Part shown: positions 11,585 to 25,800 of the stretch, piece after piece
How the letters are laid out: each line of letters opens with the position of its first letter
Position numbering within the stretch: position 1 is the first letter of the stretch
Source of the DNA: Pachyseris speciosa
Taxonomy: Eukaryota; Cnidaria; Anthozoa; Scleractinia; Pachyseridae
DNA: 64,000 bases
Reading direction: 5' to 3'
Assembly (NCBI GenBank): GCA_016490735.1
Contig: JAEMWC010000107.1
Coordinates: 28,501 to 92,500, forward strand
Notes under the pieces: generated by a model
Database searches by the model: none
What the model saw: only the letters and a program-made list of their open reading frames with translations
Told to the model about the DNA's origin: nothing
Translations under genes and position numbers: made by a program

Positions 11585-14500
11585 CTGTAATACAAACAGA
11601 AACAAAATAATTCAAATATACATATACTAGAAAAACGAGTGGTAGTTTTGTACACAAACGGATAGGCTATTCACGAATTCCGGTTCAGCCTCCTCTTCAA
11701 AGCGAGTCCTCGTGCAGTTTCTCCCATGGATATTAGTTTTATTTGCATTGGGCACAAAACTGTATGCACGTAGCGTCGCATTGATAACGAGGCTCAAAGC
11801 AACTCAAACATATGATTTTCAGTTTGTTCACCATCTATAGTTAAGTACATATAAACACGTTTTGGCCTGAACATTTACTTAGTACAACTGCTTATTCTCT
11901 ATTATCGCAAGTTTTGTCTTCAGCTTGTCGTATACAACTAAATTGCACAGTCTATATTGAGATTAGTAAGAAATACAGGGCCCCTCTTACGTTTTTAACG
12001 AAGTGATAAGCCTATTGTAATACTCACTAGAAAAGCTATATCGTTTTCGTCTTTAGTGTTACGTGGTCTTTCAAACCACAGCTCTGTGTAGCCTCCAGCT
12101 TCAGATGCGTTTATGAGTTTGTAATCCTGGCTGGTATCAGGAGTGGGCCGCATTCTTCCTGTGGTTTTATAGTCCTAACGAATACGTGGACAAAATTCTT
12201 TAATATGTATCACATCATAGGAAGAGGCATCTCTTAGTATTACTGAAAGACACGCCTCTAATCTCCCTTCTAGCAATCTCGCCTCACTAGTTTCATAACA
12301 GATCTATCCCCAAATACCGTAAGGTTTTCTAGGTAACCTTTGTCGACCACATATTCATACCGTAATAATTTTTCCCTGCAAAGGTAGAAATGCTAAACAT
12401 TTAAGTATCAGCATTTCCACAGCTTAAAGGCATTTCATGTGACTCCAGCTAGAGCTGAAAGTTATTATTACCAGAAAAAAAGAAATAGATTTTCAGTATA
12501 CTGACACACCACTCATTCAATCTCAGTTCTACAACAGAGGAATGTTCAGTCAAACCTACAACAACATGAGATGGAATGGTAAAATAACACGTTTTTAGTC
12601 ACCAAGATTTCAACATCTAGACACAGGAGGAGTCTGTGTTAATCATGTTCTGTTTTTCAAAGGCAAATACTCATCTTAAATGTAACCAGAATCTACTTCA
12701 CAGTTCTCGCAGAAGTGTATGACGTAGTACGTATAAAGTCATATTTAAGTATTACAAATGCTCACTTACAGATAAATACCCTGCTCCATTGTCAAATCCT
12801 GCAACAACTACATCGTAGTCGTTCATCATGTTTGGCGCGTTCTTGGCGAAGCCAAATCCAACCCAACCAGTTGTCTTCACTCTCACGTGATAATACATCT
12901 TGTCAGCCTGGTCATCAAATCTCCACGACAAAAGGAATGTGTTGTTGTTAAAGCCAAGCATAAACCCAGGCGGTATTTGTGTAGCTAGAGTCATAAATAG
13001 AACGGGGTACAAATGAGTGTCGTGAAGATAATTGCTCTGACCAATCATTAAAAGCAAATCAATACATGTAACCGGCGTTATGCGCGGGGCAAATGCAGCG
13101 CAGATAGATACATCAACTGGCGTCGAGGGCGAGAAAATTCACAGTGGATACATCAATTGGCTCCAAGGGTGCAAAAATTCGAGGCAAATACATCAATATG
13201 TCCCAAGCTGAACTTCGCCGTATTGAGCCACAAGGAAAGAAATTGGCTGAGTTGAAAAACAATTTTACAATTTTTTTTATGTCAAGAGACATTGTCTAAG
13301 TGGGAGTTGTCAGTCTTGAGCGAGATTTTGCAGCAGACGTTTCTGTGCGAAAACTTACGACATGCCGAGGTTTCGTAACACAAATCGCCTTATTCTCCAA
13401 GATTCTTCCGTGTTTTTGTTGCGCTCATCTGGGACATGTAATGACTTTTCCCTGTTCCCACTGCTGGGGGGACAACAATGATGAGCCAACCAATTGGCGG
13501 TCAAAATTTATGTGCAGTCAAGTGTTTTTCAAAACTCGATTAATTTTTGCTGGTTGTTTATTTCCCATGCAAGATGTATAACGACATAAGAAACGCGACG
13601 ATAAATTCGTAATCTAATTAACTTAATAAGCGGGGCAAGGAAGTGTAAGTTTGCCCCAACTGGAATGTATTTGGCGTCACAGGGCATAAAACTCACCTGC
13701 AGGAAAAAGCGTAACTTTCTGGAAACCTCGAGAAGTATGCCGTATAAACGGGCCTGATTCAGGAACGTCATTCGTAGCATGGTAGGCCCATATAACGTAA
13801 AGTTGCATCCCCTCCTGCAAATCAATTCGAACGAAACGATAAGTTTAAAAATTAGTGACAACGATAGCAACCCTAACACAATGATACCAGGTCGATCAAC
13901 AACAGTAACGATGCTTTATTTATTTATTTATTTATTTATATATTTGTTTGTTTTTTGACATTATCTAGAGCAGGTTGTTGTGCGGATATTCTGCCAGCCA
14001 GAATTTGGAAACGAAATAACCAATTTCAAGTGTATCAAACTCACCGCATTTCTGAAGAAAAAGCTATTCACTCGTCTCACAGTTGACATTTTATGCGAAT
14101 TTTGAAAAGAGTGACCTGTATTGAAATTTAAATCAATGCTTGCGCGTTTGTTTCTTCTATGGAGTGTTTAAACTCCATACAAGTGATCAAAAGAGTCGCG
14201 CAGTGATTCTGCATTAAGGTTCTTTTTTACTAGCCAGAACACAAATGCAAATGAATAGTCACCCGTTCAAAGCATAACTGATGCCGCAAGTGGGATCACC
14301 TTTGTATGCATTTCGTGCCTAAGTATGTTTCTTGGTCCTTAATTGGAAAATCAAGGTCACGTGACCAGAACTTTAACACCATCACATGATAACAATACTC
14401 AAGCATTACTCGAAACAAAGGTTGGAGATAGGATTGCAGGACCAGGGTTAAGATCTAGGGTTAAGGTTAAGTTCTGGGCCTTGGGGTGATGTTTGTGTGA

Positions 14501-17500
14501 GGGGTAGAGTTTGGACGAGAATAAGTCACGTGACAGACATGCCCATCCCACTGTGGTACTATGGGATAAATGGTTGTTGTCCTCTAGCTATCATCAACCT
14601 AAAATGATTTTCAGTTAACTCGGAAAATCAAGATAAACCCCTCTCTTACTCTGGTTTCGTCCTTTGTTACAATGTTAGGCGTTTTGAGGCTCAAGCCAGC
14701 TACCCTACCCCTCTAGCTCTAATTTTCTAAACTCAGATCTGCATAAACTTTGCAAAAAATACTAATGGCGATCACGTTTACCAATTGGCATGGTCTCCGA
14801 GTTGAAATTGACAAGTGGCTGATCACAATATCTTTGCCAAAATTTCCCATAGTTGGTCCTAGCTTTCGGTAAATCATAAGACTTCTTTGAGGCCAGTCTG
14901 GTTGCATATTGGTGTACTTTGTTAATACTTTAAACAAAATATTGAAAGCATTTGGGAGTCTATTTGAATAGTAATCATACATAAAAAGAGCGCTGTCTAA
15001 ATATATTAAATCCTCTAATTTGAGTAACCCGAACTTGCGAAAGAGAGGACTAGAATGGCCATTAAAATCAGAAAAGGTTATTATCCTAACTGCTTTTTCG
15101 TGTAAAATAATAAGAGGCAGTTAAGAAGTTGGATATGTATTTCCTCTCGGAATTAAGCTATAAGCCAACATGACAAGGATAAATGATTGTGTAGTATAAC
15201 TGAACAAGGACTTTTTGGCTAACAAAGTACCTAATTTTAGAAAGTATTCCAATACAACCGCTTAATTTTTTTAGAGTTTCAGTGGGGCTTAACCCTGGAA
15301 TTCTATTAAAGAAAATACCAAATCACAGAGTTGTTTTCGCTTTAAAAGGTTAAAAAAAAAATCTGTAATCTCCAAATATTGATTGCTTCCTTGATGTACT
15401 TTATATGCAGCCATGAATTTGTGTGCGCAGCCGTTGTTTCGGTTCTTTGTTTATTCGCTTGTGTATTTGTTTATTTATTACAGTTTAGATACTACCTCTA
15501 TATTTTAATGTGTGAATTTTTTTTCAATACTTGTTAAATATCTAGGTACTATTTACTATCCGCACGGCCCAGTCGCTAAGCATGATTAGCTTTACTTATT
15601 TGTGAGTGGCTGTGCTCCCTCTCTCTCTTTTTTCTTCACAGTTATTTCCGTCAAATAATTCCACTCCTTTCGTATTAAGAGCACTATAGAGATTGTTGAT
15701 GTTGTTGTTCATGTCACAATACAAGTACTTAAAGAGCAGAAAATCGACACACCAGTGCGATTTGAGTATGATTCCAATGATTCCCTGCGCGCTTGTAAAA
15801 GAGAAGTAACAGAGCATTGGCAACTTGTGACGTAGTTGTCGGTGAGGTGGTCTATCTCTAATCTGATGGTTGGGTGGGTAAATGATCGTAGATATAAGCT
15901 GTATAAGCTAATCTAAAATCCAAGGGTAAATAAAGTATATGTATGTATGTAAATATGCATATTAAAGAAAACGAGACTAAGCGGCGATTGCAGTTATAGA
16001 ATAACAAGACTATCAAGAAGTTACAACATGTCATAATCGATGATCTCACGATTCGTCCTACCTGAATAGCAACATCGTTTGCGTCGTTGGTGTTCAGACT
16101 GCGATGAAATCTAAGGGTTGTTACACCGCTCTCCTCTCTAGCGTAGCTTAACGTCAAGTCCTGTTGGGGGTCCTCTGGGGGAACATCTTGCCCATTGGTG
16201 AAATAATCCTATTGAAATAAGGAAAAAAAAAAAACAGATAAGGAATAGTAGATTGCAATCAGTTGTAATTTTTTCCCTCAGCTCATCGCGAATGGTTTGG
16301 TAAAAGTTCGCGGCTTCTCTCGGGTTTGCTGCTCGACGCGCGCTAAAACCAATGCGCGCTACAGAAATAGGAGAAGATAGAGACTGATCACAGTCTAACA
16401 CTTTGTTACGTGGCTCATTTGAAAATGACTAAAACGGCGGAGTACGTACTATAATTTAATCATTGTGTGGTCCGAGATTTAACTCTATGTACCACTAAGT
16501 TGGACTCTGGGCCCCAGCTGCACAAAGAGCGGTATGTTATCTTCATCTCCATGTATTAGTGGCACTACATTTCGATTCGCTGCTTCTCCGAGTTAACAAT
16601 TATTCATGTTCAATCCTTAATGGCTTAGATTTCTCGTTTGTTCTTTTTTTCGGATAACTCCATTTAGTAAACAAAGTACCGTCCAGTACATATTACGTGC
16701 CAGTTAGAAAATATTTTTTCACCGGGCACTAGATATCCAGTTATGTCAATCATTCTTTAAACCACCAAATTTATTGAAACCTTGGAGTTAAACAGATTAC
16801 CCTCAAATATCCTGATGCATTAAAAACTCCTCCAACGCCTACATCGTATCTCATCATCGTGTTTGGAGCTTGAGTTGCGACACCAAATCCAACCCATCCT
16901 GTGGCCCTGACCTCCACCATGAAATATATGCTGTTGGTACCGCTATTGATCATCCAGGAGGCGTTATAGTTGCCACCGTCAAATGAAAGAAAGTTTGCAA
17001 AATGCGTAGGCCTAACTGTCGGCGTAGGAGTGGCTGAAAAACATATTTACAATTTGTTATGTCAAGAGATATTGTCTAAGTGGGAGTTGTCAGTCTTGAG
17101 TGAGGCTTTGCAACAGACGTATCTGTGCGCAAACTTGCGACATGTCTAGGAAGCATAAATCGCCTTATTGTCCAAGATTCTCCCGTGTTTTTGTTTCGCT
17201 TATTTGGGACATGTAATGACTTTTCCCTGTTCCCGATGCTGGGGGGACAACAATGATGAGCCAACCAATTGGCGGTCAAAATTTATGTGCAGTTAAGTGT
17301 TTTTCAAAACTCGATTAATTTTTGCTGGTTGTTTATTTCCCATGCAAGATGTATAACGACATAAGCACAAAATGAACGCGACGATAAATTCGTAATCTAA
17401 TTAACTTAATAAGCGGGGCAAGGAAGTGTAAGTTTGCCCCAACTGGAATGTATTTGGCGTCACAGGGCATAAAACTCACCTGCAGGAAAAAGCGTAACTT

Positions 17501-19359
17501 TCTGGTAACCTCGAGAAGTATGCCGTATAAACGGGCCTGATTCAGGAACGTCATTCGTAGCATGGTAGGCCCATATAACGTAAAGTTGCATCCCCTCCTG
17601 CAAATCAATTCGAACGAAACGATAAGTTTAAAATTAGTGACAACGATAGCAACCCTAACACAATGATACCAGGTCGATCAACAACAGTAACGATGCTTTA
17701 TTTATTTATTTATTTATTTATTTGTTTGTTTTTTGACATTATCTAGAACAGGTTGTTGTGCGGATATTCTGCCAGCCAGAATTTGGAAACGAAATAACCA
17801 ATTTCAAGTGTATCAAACTCACCGCATTTCTGAAGAAAAAGCTATTCACTCGTCTCACAGTTGACATTTTATGCGAATTTTGAAAAGAGTGACCTGTATT
17901 GAAATTTAAATCAATGCTTGCGCGTTTGTTTCTTCTAAGGAGTGTTTAAACTCCATACAAGTGATCAAAAGAGTCGCGCAGTGATTCTGCATTAAGGTTT
18001 TTTTTTACTAGCCAGAACACAAATGCAAATGAATAGTCAAGTGCCCCGTTCAGAGCATAACTGATGCCGCAAGTGGGATCACCTTTGTATGCATTTCGTG
18101 CCTAAGTATGTTTCTTGGTCCTTAATTGGAAAATCAAGGTCACGTGACCAGAACTTTAACACCATCACATGATAATAATACTCAAGCATTACTCGAAACA
18201 AAGGTTGGAGATAGGATTGCAGGACCAGGGTTAAGATCTAGGGTTAAGGTTAAGTTCTGGGCCTTGGGGTGATGTTTGTGTGAGGGGTAGAGTTTGGACG
18301 AGAATAAGTCACGTGACAGACATGCCCATCCCACTGTGGTACTATGGGATAAATGGTTGTTGTCCTCTAGCTATCATCAACCTAAAATGATTTTCAGTTA
18401 ACTCGGAAAATCAAGATAAACCCCTCTCTTACTCTGGTTTCGTCCTTTGTTACAATGTTAGGCGTTTTGAGGCTCAAGCCAGCTACCCTACCCCTCTAGC
18501 TCTAATTTTCTAAACTCAGATCTACATAAACTTTGCAAAAAATATTAATGGCGATCACGTTTACCAATTGGCATGGTCTCCGAGTTGAAATTGACAAGTG
18601 GCTGATCACAATATCTTTGCCAAAAATTTCCCATAGTTGGTCCTAGCTTTCGGTAAATCATAAGACTTCTTTGAGGCCAGTCTGGTTGCATATTGGTGTA
18701 CTTTGTTAATACTTTAAACAAAATATTGAAAGCATTTGGGAGTCTATTTGAATAGTAATCATACATAAAAAGAGCGCTGTCTAAATATATTAAATCCTCT
18801 AATTTGAGTAGCCCCAACTTGCGAAAGAGAGGACTAGAATGGCCATTAAAATCAGAAAAGGTTATTATCCTAACTGCTTTTTCCTGTAAAATAATAAGAG
18901 GCAGTTAAGAAGTTGGATATGTATTTCCTCTCGGAATTAAGCTATAAGCCAACAAGGGATAAATGAGTGTGTAGTATAACTGAACAAGGACTTTTGGCTA
19001 ACAAAGTACCTAATTTTAGAAAGTATTCCAATACAACCGCTTAATTTTTTTCAGAGTTTCAGTGGGGCTTAACTCTGGAATTCTATTAAAGAAGATACAA
19101 AATCAGATAGTCGTTTTCGCTTTAAATATTGGTTCCTTGATGTACTTTATATGCAGCTATGAATTTGCGTGCGCAGCCGTTGTTTCGGTTCTTTGTTTAT
19201 TCGCTTGTGTATTTGTTTATTTATTACAGTTTAGATACTACCTCTATACGTTAATGCGTGAATTTTTTTAAAATATTTGTTAAATATCTAGGTACTATTT
19301 ACTATCCGCACGGCCCAGTCGCTCAGGAGGATTAGCTTTTGCTATTTGTGAGTGGCTGT

Positions 19360-19450
<91 letters not shown>

Positions 19451-19804
19451 TCATAATTATTTCAGTCAAATAATTCCACTCCTTTCGTATCAAGAAAACT
19501 ATAGAGATTGTTGGTGTTGTTGTTCATGTCACATAACAAGCACTTAAAGAGCAGAAAATGGCCACACGAGTGCGATTTGAGAACGATTCCAATGATTCCC
19601 TGCGCGCTTGTAAAAGAGAAGGAACAGAGCATTGGCAAATTGTGACGTAGTTGTCGGTGAGGTGGTCTATCTCTAATCTGATGGTTGGGTGGGTAAATGA
19701 TCGGAGATATAAGCTGTATAAGCCACTCTAAAATCCGAGGGTAAATAAAGTACATGTATGTATGTATGTATGTATGTATGTATGTATGTATGTATGTATG
19801 TATG

Positions 19805-19838
<34 letters not shown>

Positions 19839-22800
19839 TGCATATTAAGGAAAACGAGACTAAGCGGCGACTGCAGTCATAGAATAACAAGGCTATCAAG
19901 AAGTTACAACATGTCATAATCGATGATCTCACGATTCGTCCTACCTGAATAGCAACATCGTTTGCGTCGTTGGTGTTCAGACCGCGATGAAATCTAAGGG
20001 TTGTTACACCGCTTTCCTCTCTAGCGTGGCTTAACGTCAAGTCCTGTTGGGGGTCCTCTGGGGGAACGATTCGCCCATTGGTGAAATAATCCTATTGAAA
20101 TAAGGAAAAAAACAGATAAGGCATTGTAGATTGCAATCAGTTGAATTTTTTTCCCTCAGCTCATCGCGAATAGTTTGGTAAAAGTTCGCGGCTTCTCTTG
20201 GGTTCGCTGCTCGCCGCGCGTTAAAACCAATGCGCGCTACAGAAATAGGAAATAGGTTACGTGGCTCATTTGAAAATGACTAAAATGGCGGAGTACGTAC
20301 TATAACTTAATCATTGTGTGGTCCGAGATTTAACTCTATGTACCACTAAGTTGGACTCTGGGCCCCAGCTGCACAAAGAGCGGTATGTTATCTTCATCTA
20401 AATGTATTAGTGGCACTACATTTTGATTCGCTGGTTCTCCTAGTTAACAAGTATTCATGTTCAATCCTTAATGGCTTAGATTTCTCGTTTGTTCTTTTTT
20501 CGGATCACTCCATTTAGTAAATAAAGTACCGTCCAGTACATATTATGTGCCAGTTAGAAAATATTTTTTCAACCGGGCACTAGATATCCACATATGTCAA
20601 TCACTCTTTAAACCACCAAAAAAATGTTCAATATTGAAACCTTGCAGTTAAACAGATTACCCTCAAATATCCTGATCCACTTAAAACTCCCCCAACGCCT
20701 ACATCGTATCTCATCATCGTGTTTGGAGCTTGAGTTGCGACACCAAATCCAACCCATCCTGTGGCCCTGACCTCCACCATGAAATATATTCTGTTGGTAC
20801 CGCTATTGATCATCCAGGAAGCGTTATAGTTGCTACCGTTAAATGAAAGAAAGTTTGCAAAATGCGTAGGCCTAGCTGTCGGCGTAGGAGTGGCTGAAAA
20901 ACAATGTTGCAATTTGTTATGTCAAGAGATATTGTCTAAGTGGGAGTTGTCAGTCTTGAGAGAGCTTTTGCAAATTACGTATCTGCTTGCAAACTTGCGA
21001 CATGTCTAGGTTAGGTAACACAAATCGCCTTATTCTCCAAGATTCTCCCGTGGTTTTGTCGCTTTGGCTCCCTTAGGACCAACAGTCCATAAAAGGGCTT
21101 TTCGATGTTGCCGCTGCTGCTGGGGGAGGGATGGGGGAATTTTGCCTTGTTTTGCTTTTACTGGATTTAGACAGTGTTCATTTCTGTTAGTATTTGTCAA
21201 GGTAAGTCGCTTGATATCCACCGGGAATATGAATGAGCGTAACTAGTTGTTTGACGTTGAAGCTGTTCATTTTGTGTTAGCTTGAAGATCGAAAAGGTGG
21301 ACCAAATCAGTTTGCATTCAGCAACAAAGAGTTCAGGATGTTTTTGTTGCCGTTGCAATCACTTCCCGATTTTTCGCTGGCTGGCTGTTGATAAATAATT
21401 GAAATAGAGATGTTAACAATGTTAAGCGACAAAATGTCCTGCAATAGACCTTATTCGTTTTCTATGTAATAAGCTGGAACAAGCCTGCACACGAGGCTTA
21501 AACGGGGGAATCGTTTCTCCCCGGGAGAGCCTCCACTTCGCGCAATGCTAGATCCAGTTCCATACCGTGAATAAGAGTATGGTCTATTTAGACAGCTGTG
21601 AGCGACATTTTCGTTTATCACATAATGTTTCCCTCCTTCTTTTTATCGCTAGCTATGTCCAGTCTCCGTGGGTCTACTACATCTACCAGAAATCCTTGCG
21701 CGCATAACGTCAAAATCAAAGGAAGACATGTATTTCAATTGTATATCATGCCGGTCATGAATTTTTCAGTGATGACTTTCGTAAAATGTAAACGACAGTG
21801 TTATTGATGTTGATGTTCTTCCAAAGACATAACAGACTTTCCAATGATGCTATTGAAAGACATTAGCATTAAATTCCCGTAAACTGAAATGCATTTCTCT
21901 TTTATGTTAACGAAGGCCAAAAGGTGTCGTTAGTTTGCATGGCATAAGTTCTGAGGATACTGAGAGTTAGTCATTACTCTTCTCAATCCGTAATCCTTCT
22001 AGTTCCAACGGCTTCGCACAGCCCACCTCTTCACAACCTGAATATGGTAGACCTGCTCAAGTACATGTCAACTAAAGTCCGGGATGACTGATTACAATTG
22101 ACTTGTCATGCAACAATAAGGGACGTTACCCCAGCGACTTAAGTACTACCGCTATAGCACCGACGAGAAATCACACACCTGTAGGTGTCGGGTTGGGGTT
22201 AGTTGTTGCAGGTGCAATAGTTGATGTGGTTAACGTGTCCGTTGCCACCAATGCTGATGTCGTCATTGCTGCCACTGTTGACGTGCTAGTCGATTCCACT
22301 GTTGATGTAGTGATCTGTGCCACCACTGGTGTCATTGAAGAACTGGCAGATACTGTTGACACCGTCGATGAAGCAGATGGGATAAGTGTCACAGACATGG
22401 ATTTACGGTACGTATGTTCGATAAATTGTCCTGGCTCCACATCGCTGGAGGAATGATAGGCCAATATAAGGAAAACTGACATTCCTTGCTGGAATTCAAC
22501 AGAAATACACATTAATGATGGCTTTTTCCATCAATGAAACATTACTGGCATTTTTAATTGTGGTAAAAAGCAATTTGCAGTTCTTTATTAACAGCATCCA
22601 TTTGTTCTTTTGTTCGTTAAATCAAAACGATTTTCGTCATTACACGTCCTAACCCAGTCAACTGAGCTCTGGATGGACAAGGCGACCAAAACCTTTGCAG
22701 CGAGGAGAAGGTCACAAACTAGATAGAATTTAATTTTTCTATCATATCGTTACCCGCCATACACTCAACAGAAAATGATTTACTCGGAAAACCCAGAATA

Positions 22801-25800
22801 TGCATTCATTCTTTTAGGGATATTTTGGCGGGAAAATAGTACGCCGGGACCTCAGCCCGTTACCAGCCCATAATTTCGAAGCGGAAGCGAGGTTGAGACC
22901 TTTGTCCAAATTATTCTGCACGCTGGTCTTGGGTAACAAAAAATGAGTATTCCCTTTCCAGAATACGTGTTCTTTTGGAAAATCGCATTCTGCATATTCT
23001 CTTTTTCTTCAACCGGAACATGAAAGAACGCGCCCCAAAAAGGGATAACGGAAAAATGCACAAAGGCTGTTATCTAAGGTATAATACTGTAACGCTGTTT
23101 ACCTCAATAGCAAGATCATTTACATCAGTTGTGTTTCGCTGGCGGTAACACTTTAGCGTTGTAACACCGTTCTGTTCGCTTGAGTTGATTAGATGCCAAT
23201 CCTGCTGATCATCTTGGGGCGGCTCTCTTTGGCCAGTGGTGTTGTAATCCTGGTAAAGTAACGCAAATAAATCTTAAAAGGGGCATTAAAATGGAGAGGC
23301 AGTGTGGTCGAAAGGTCGTGGGTTTGTTCTCCAGACCTGACCACAAACCAGGGTGTTAAAATACCTAGTAAGACCATTCTGGTTGTGTTCTCAACATGTG
23401 AATCTGCAACTGTGGGCCGGGCTGTTCAAAGAACGATTAAGCTTACGTAAACTATGATCCCAGTTTAATTATTGTTGAACGTAAAATGTGTATTTATAAC
23501 ATTATCAGTCATCAGTTTTAATGCTCATGGACAACTTTTACATGTAGCATGTGTAGGGGAAAAAGATCCAGCAGGTCGGAGAAAACGCGAAAAAATCAAG
23601 TGACATTGAGCCGAAAATTCTAATGAAAATCTTGTTCCATTACCCACCTGCACCTCCTTCCACCTAATCCTATGAACCCTTTCCCACCAAAACGAAACCC
23701 AGGAAATGACCAGCAAGAGAAAAAGAAAGCGAGGCAAGAAAAGCGAAAGAAAAGGGGAGGAGAGAAAGGGAAAGGTAGATGGAGAGGGGGCGACGAAATT
23801 TTGTTTTCTGCGCATGCCTGATCTTGGAAAGCTAAATATTAAGCATCAGGCTAGGAACAGAAGGGCGCGATGACCTCCACCAGCAAACAGAGTTTGGGGC
23901 AGTTTTGGTGCTTTTTTTTGCTAGAATCTGGCAAGAAAACGGCTCCACGAGCTTCAAAAGGTGTTTTTTGGCAAAATGTTCGGCAGTCAATGGGTTAAGA
24001 GATACACTTTTTTGAAAACAACCCAGCTTTGAGCATAAAACAACCCAATTTGCCCTTTAAATTCGGATCAGCAAACTCGCAACTGTTAAAAAAGGTCATT
24101 TATACCATCGTCTAAGGGAAATAATAACGTATAAGAGCTTTGGAGTAAAAAGAAATCAATTCAAATCTGCAGGGATAGTGTAGTTGTGTAAAACCTATAT
24201 GGCAACAGTTTAAAAAAAGAACTCTCGTCCACACTCCACAGGAGATTGAAGTAGACTTTTATGAGTACACACAATTCGCAAAACTTCCCTGAGTTTGAAC
24301 AACATCCAAAAGAAAATATGAAGGAGCAAAAAATTTCGACGGTATGACAGGATGTAAAGAGACAGCCATGAGACTGTTAACAGCCAGGTACGAGGGGAAT
24401 GATTCACTAACAATATATTACGTAACAGGTGAAAAGAGAAGTTCCTGGGCTCGCTGATGTTTCTGTTTTATGCCGACTGAATTTTTTGTCCTAGATAGCA
24501 ACAAAATCTCGTTCGAAAAGCTTAACTTGTGAAACTGTTAACTCGCTTACTCTATCCGACTTTTTCATCTTCAACTTCATAAGAGCTTTGCTTTTTATTT
24601 CACACAAGGTTTTTCTTGGATTTCTCTTAATTGGCCTTGGCTTGAAACCTAAGCGGTCACGCTGTAGGAGTGTGGAATGTTTGTATCATGTATTCAACCC
24701 ACCATCCAACGACAGCATTTTGATTGACAACTGCAATTAGCGACAAATAAACCTTTTTTCATAATGGGGGACGATTTGAACTCACTTTAAAGAAAGAATT
24801 TTATTGAATTTTGTACATGCTAACGTGTCTAGTAAGGCTAATTATCATAAAAAAAAAAAAAAGGAGAATAATTTCCCTGGCGCGCACCATTATATCTAAA
24901 AGGTCTCTAGTAATTACCTCTTAGGTAAAGCTTTAGTACGCAATTAGCTCCACAGTGTGTTTCTAGCATTTGGCAGAAAGCCGAACCGAACCACTGAAAA
25001 AATCTCAAATGATTTTTCTAATAAACTCGTCGAGGACATAGAAAGGGCTGGCTTATTGGAGAGAGGAGAGAACGGTAAAATAAATTAATGCTTTTTTTGT
25101 TACGGTTTCAGCTATTTATCTTTTCAAGGATAAGCAGTCTAGAAGGATTAAAAAGAGGGTAGTAATGGATTTTTAAGAAATTTGCAGAGAATAATGGCAT
25201 ATGAAGGTGGCTAAAAAGAGAAGCCAAAACGGGGTGTTGCAGATGCACATGGCCTTTTCGCTCTTTGTTGTGTCCAAGTCTCGTCCAATTTCATGAAGAA
25301 AGAGAAACTTGAAACGGATTATTCCCTTCAATGGCGGCATAAATTCTAAATCTTGTAACACTCTGTTCATGTAATATTAACATTCAAGTTTAATTAACAG
25401 TTCGACGCTTGCGTGACTAAGAAAGTGCAATGTCATTTTAACAGTTCGAATAAGCGTTGTTCGTTTTCTTTTATAATGACTTGGCATACAGCTGTTACCA
25501 AGGTAACGCAAAACAAAAAATAGCAACAACAAGCGAATATTTTATTAATAGTTTCAAGAAAACCCACCCGCGATGTTTTACTCAGTTAAGCGATTCAAAC
25601 AAGACAATATCAGAGTATACAGGATAAAAGTAAAAACAGGTATATCATTGCAGACTCAGGTGAACGTCAATAGAGTATTTCATAAACGAATAACACTAAA
25701 TTTAAATTTTAAAAAAGCTGCATATTTTATCTTTGCGTGAGATTCACGCTTTGCGGCTATTTGTGACGTATACATGTCAATTATGCGGTAATGCCTCGGG

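Larger units (their letters stand above)
13270..17045. repeat. Tandem segmental duplication, unit containing exons 7-9
   Basis: Introns and exons align nearly base by base with 17046-20915. Landmarks include the start ATGTCAAGAGA, the (TTTA)n tract at 13916, the block CAAGGTCACGTGACC, and the shared 3' part of the intron. Differences are small indels and microsatellite expansion. The unit length is about 3.78 kb. Confidence 0.9.
17046..20915. repeat. Tandem segmental duplication, unit containing exons 4-6
   Basis: Second copy of the 3.8-kb module. It is longer because of an expanded (CT)n tract (19362-19444) and an expanded (GTAT)n tract (19757-19834). A third copy of only the first 150 bases of the unit follows at 20915-21062, which marks the duplication breakpoint. 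Confidence 0.9.

Noticed and set aside
19462..20040. 192-codon minus-strand open frame with repeated Tyr-Ile-His-Thr as a protein
   Set aside because: Only the first 32 codons belong to exon 5; the rest is intron plus a (GTAT)n microsatellite.
22103..22456. Plus-strand Val/Asp/Ala-rich 117-codon open frame
   Set aside because: It is the antisense shadow of exon 3 and its Ser/Thr-rich linker; the minus-strand frame has matching splice sites and continues the DOMON protein.
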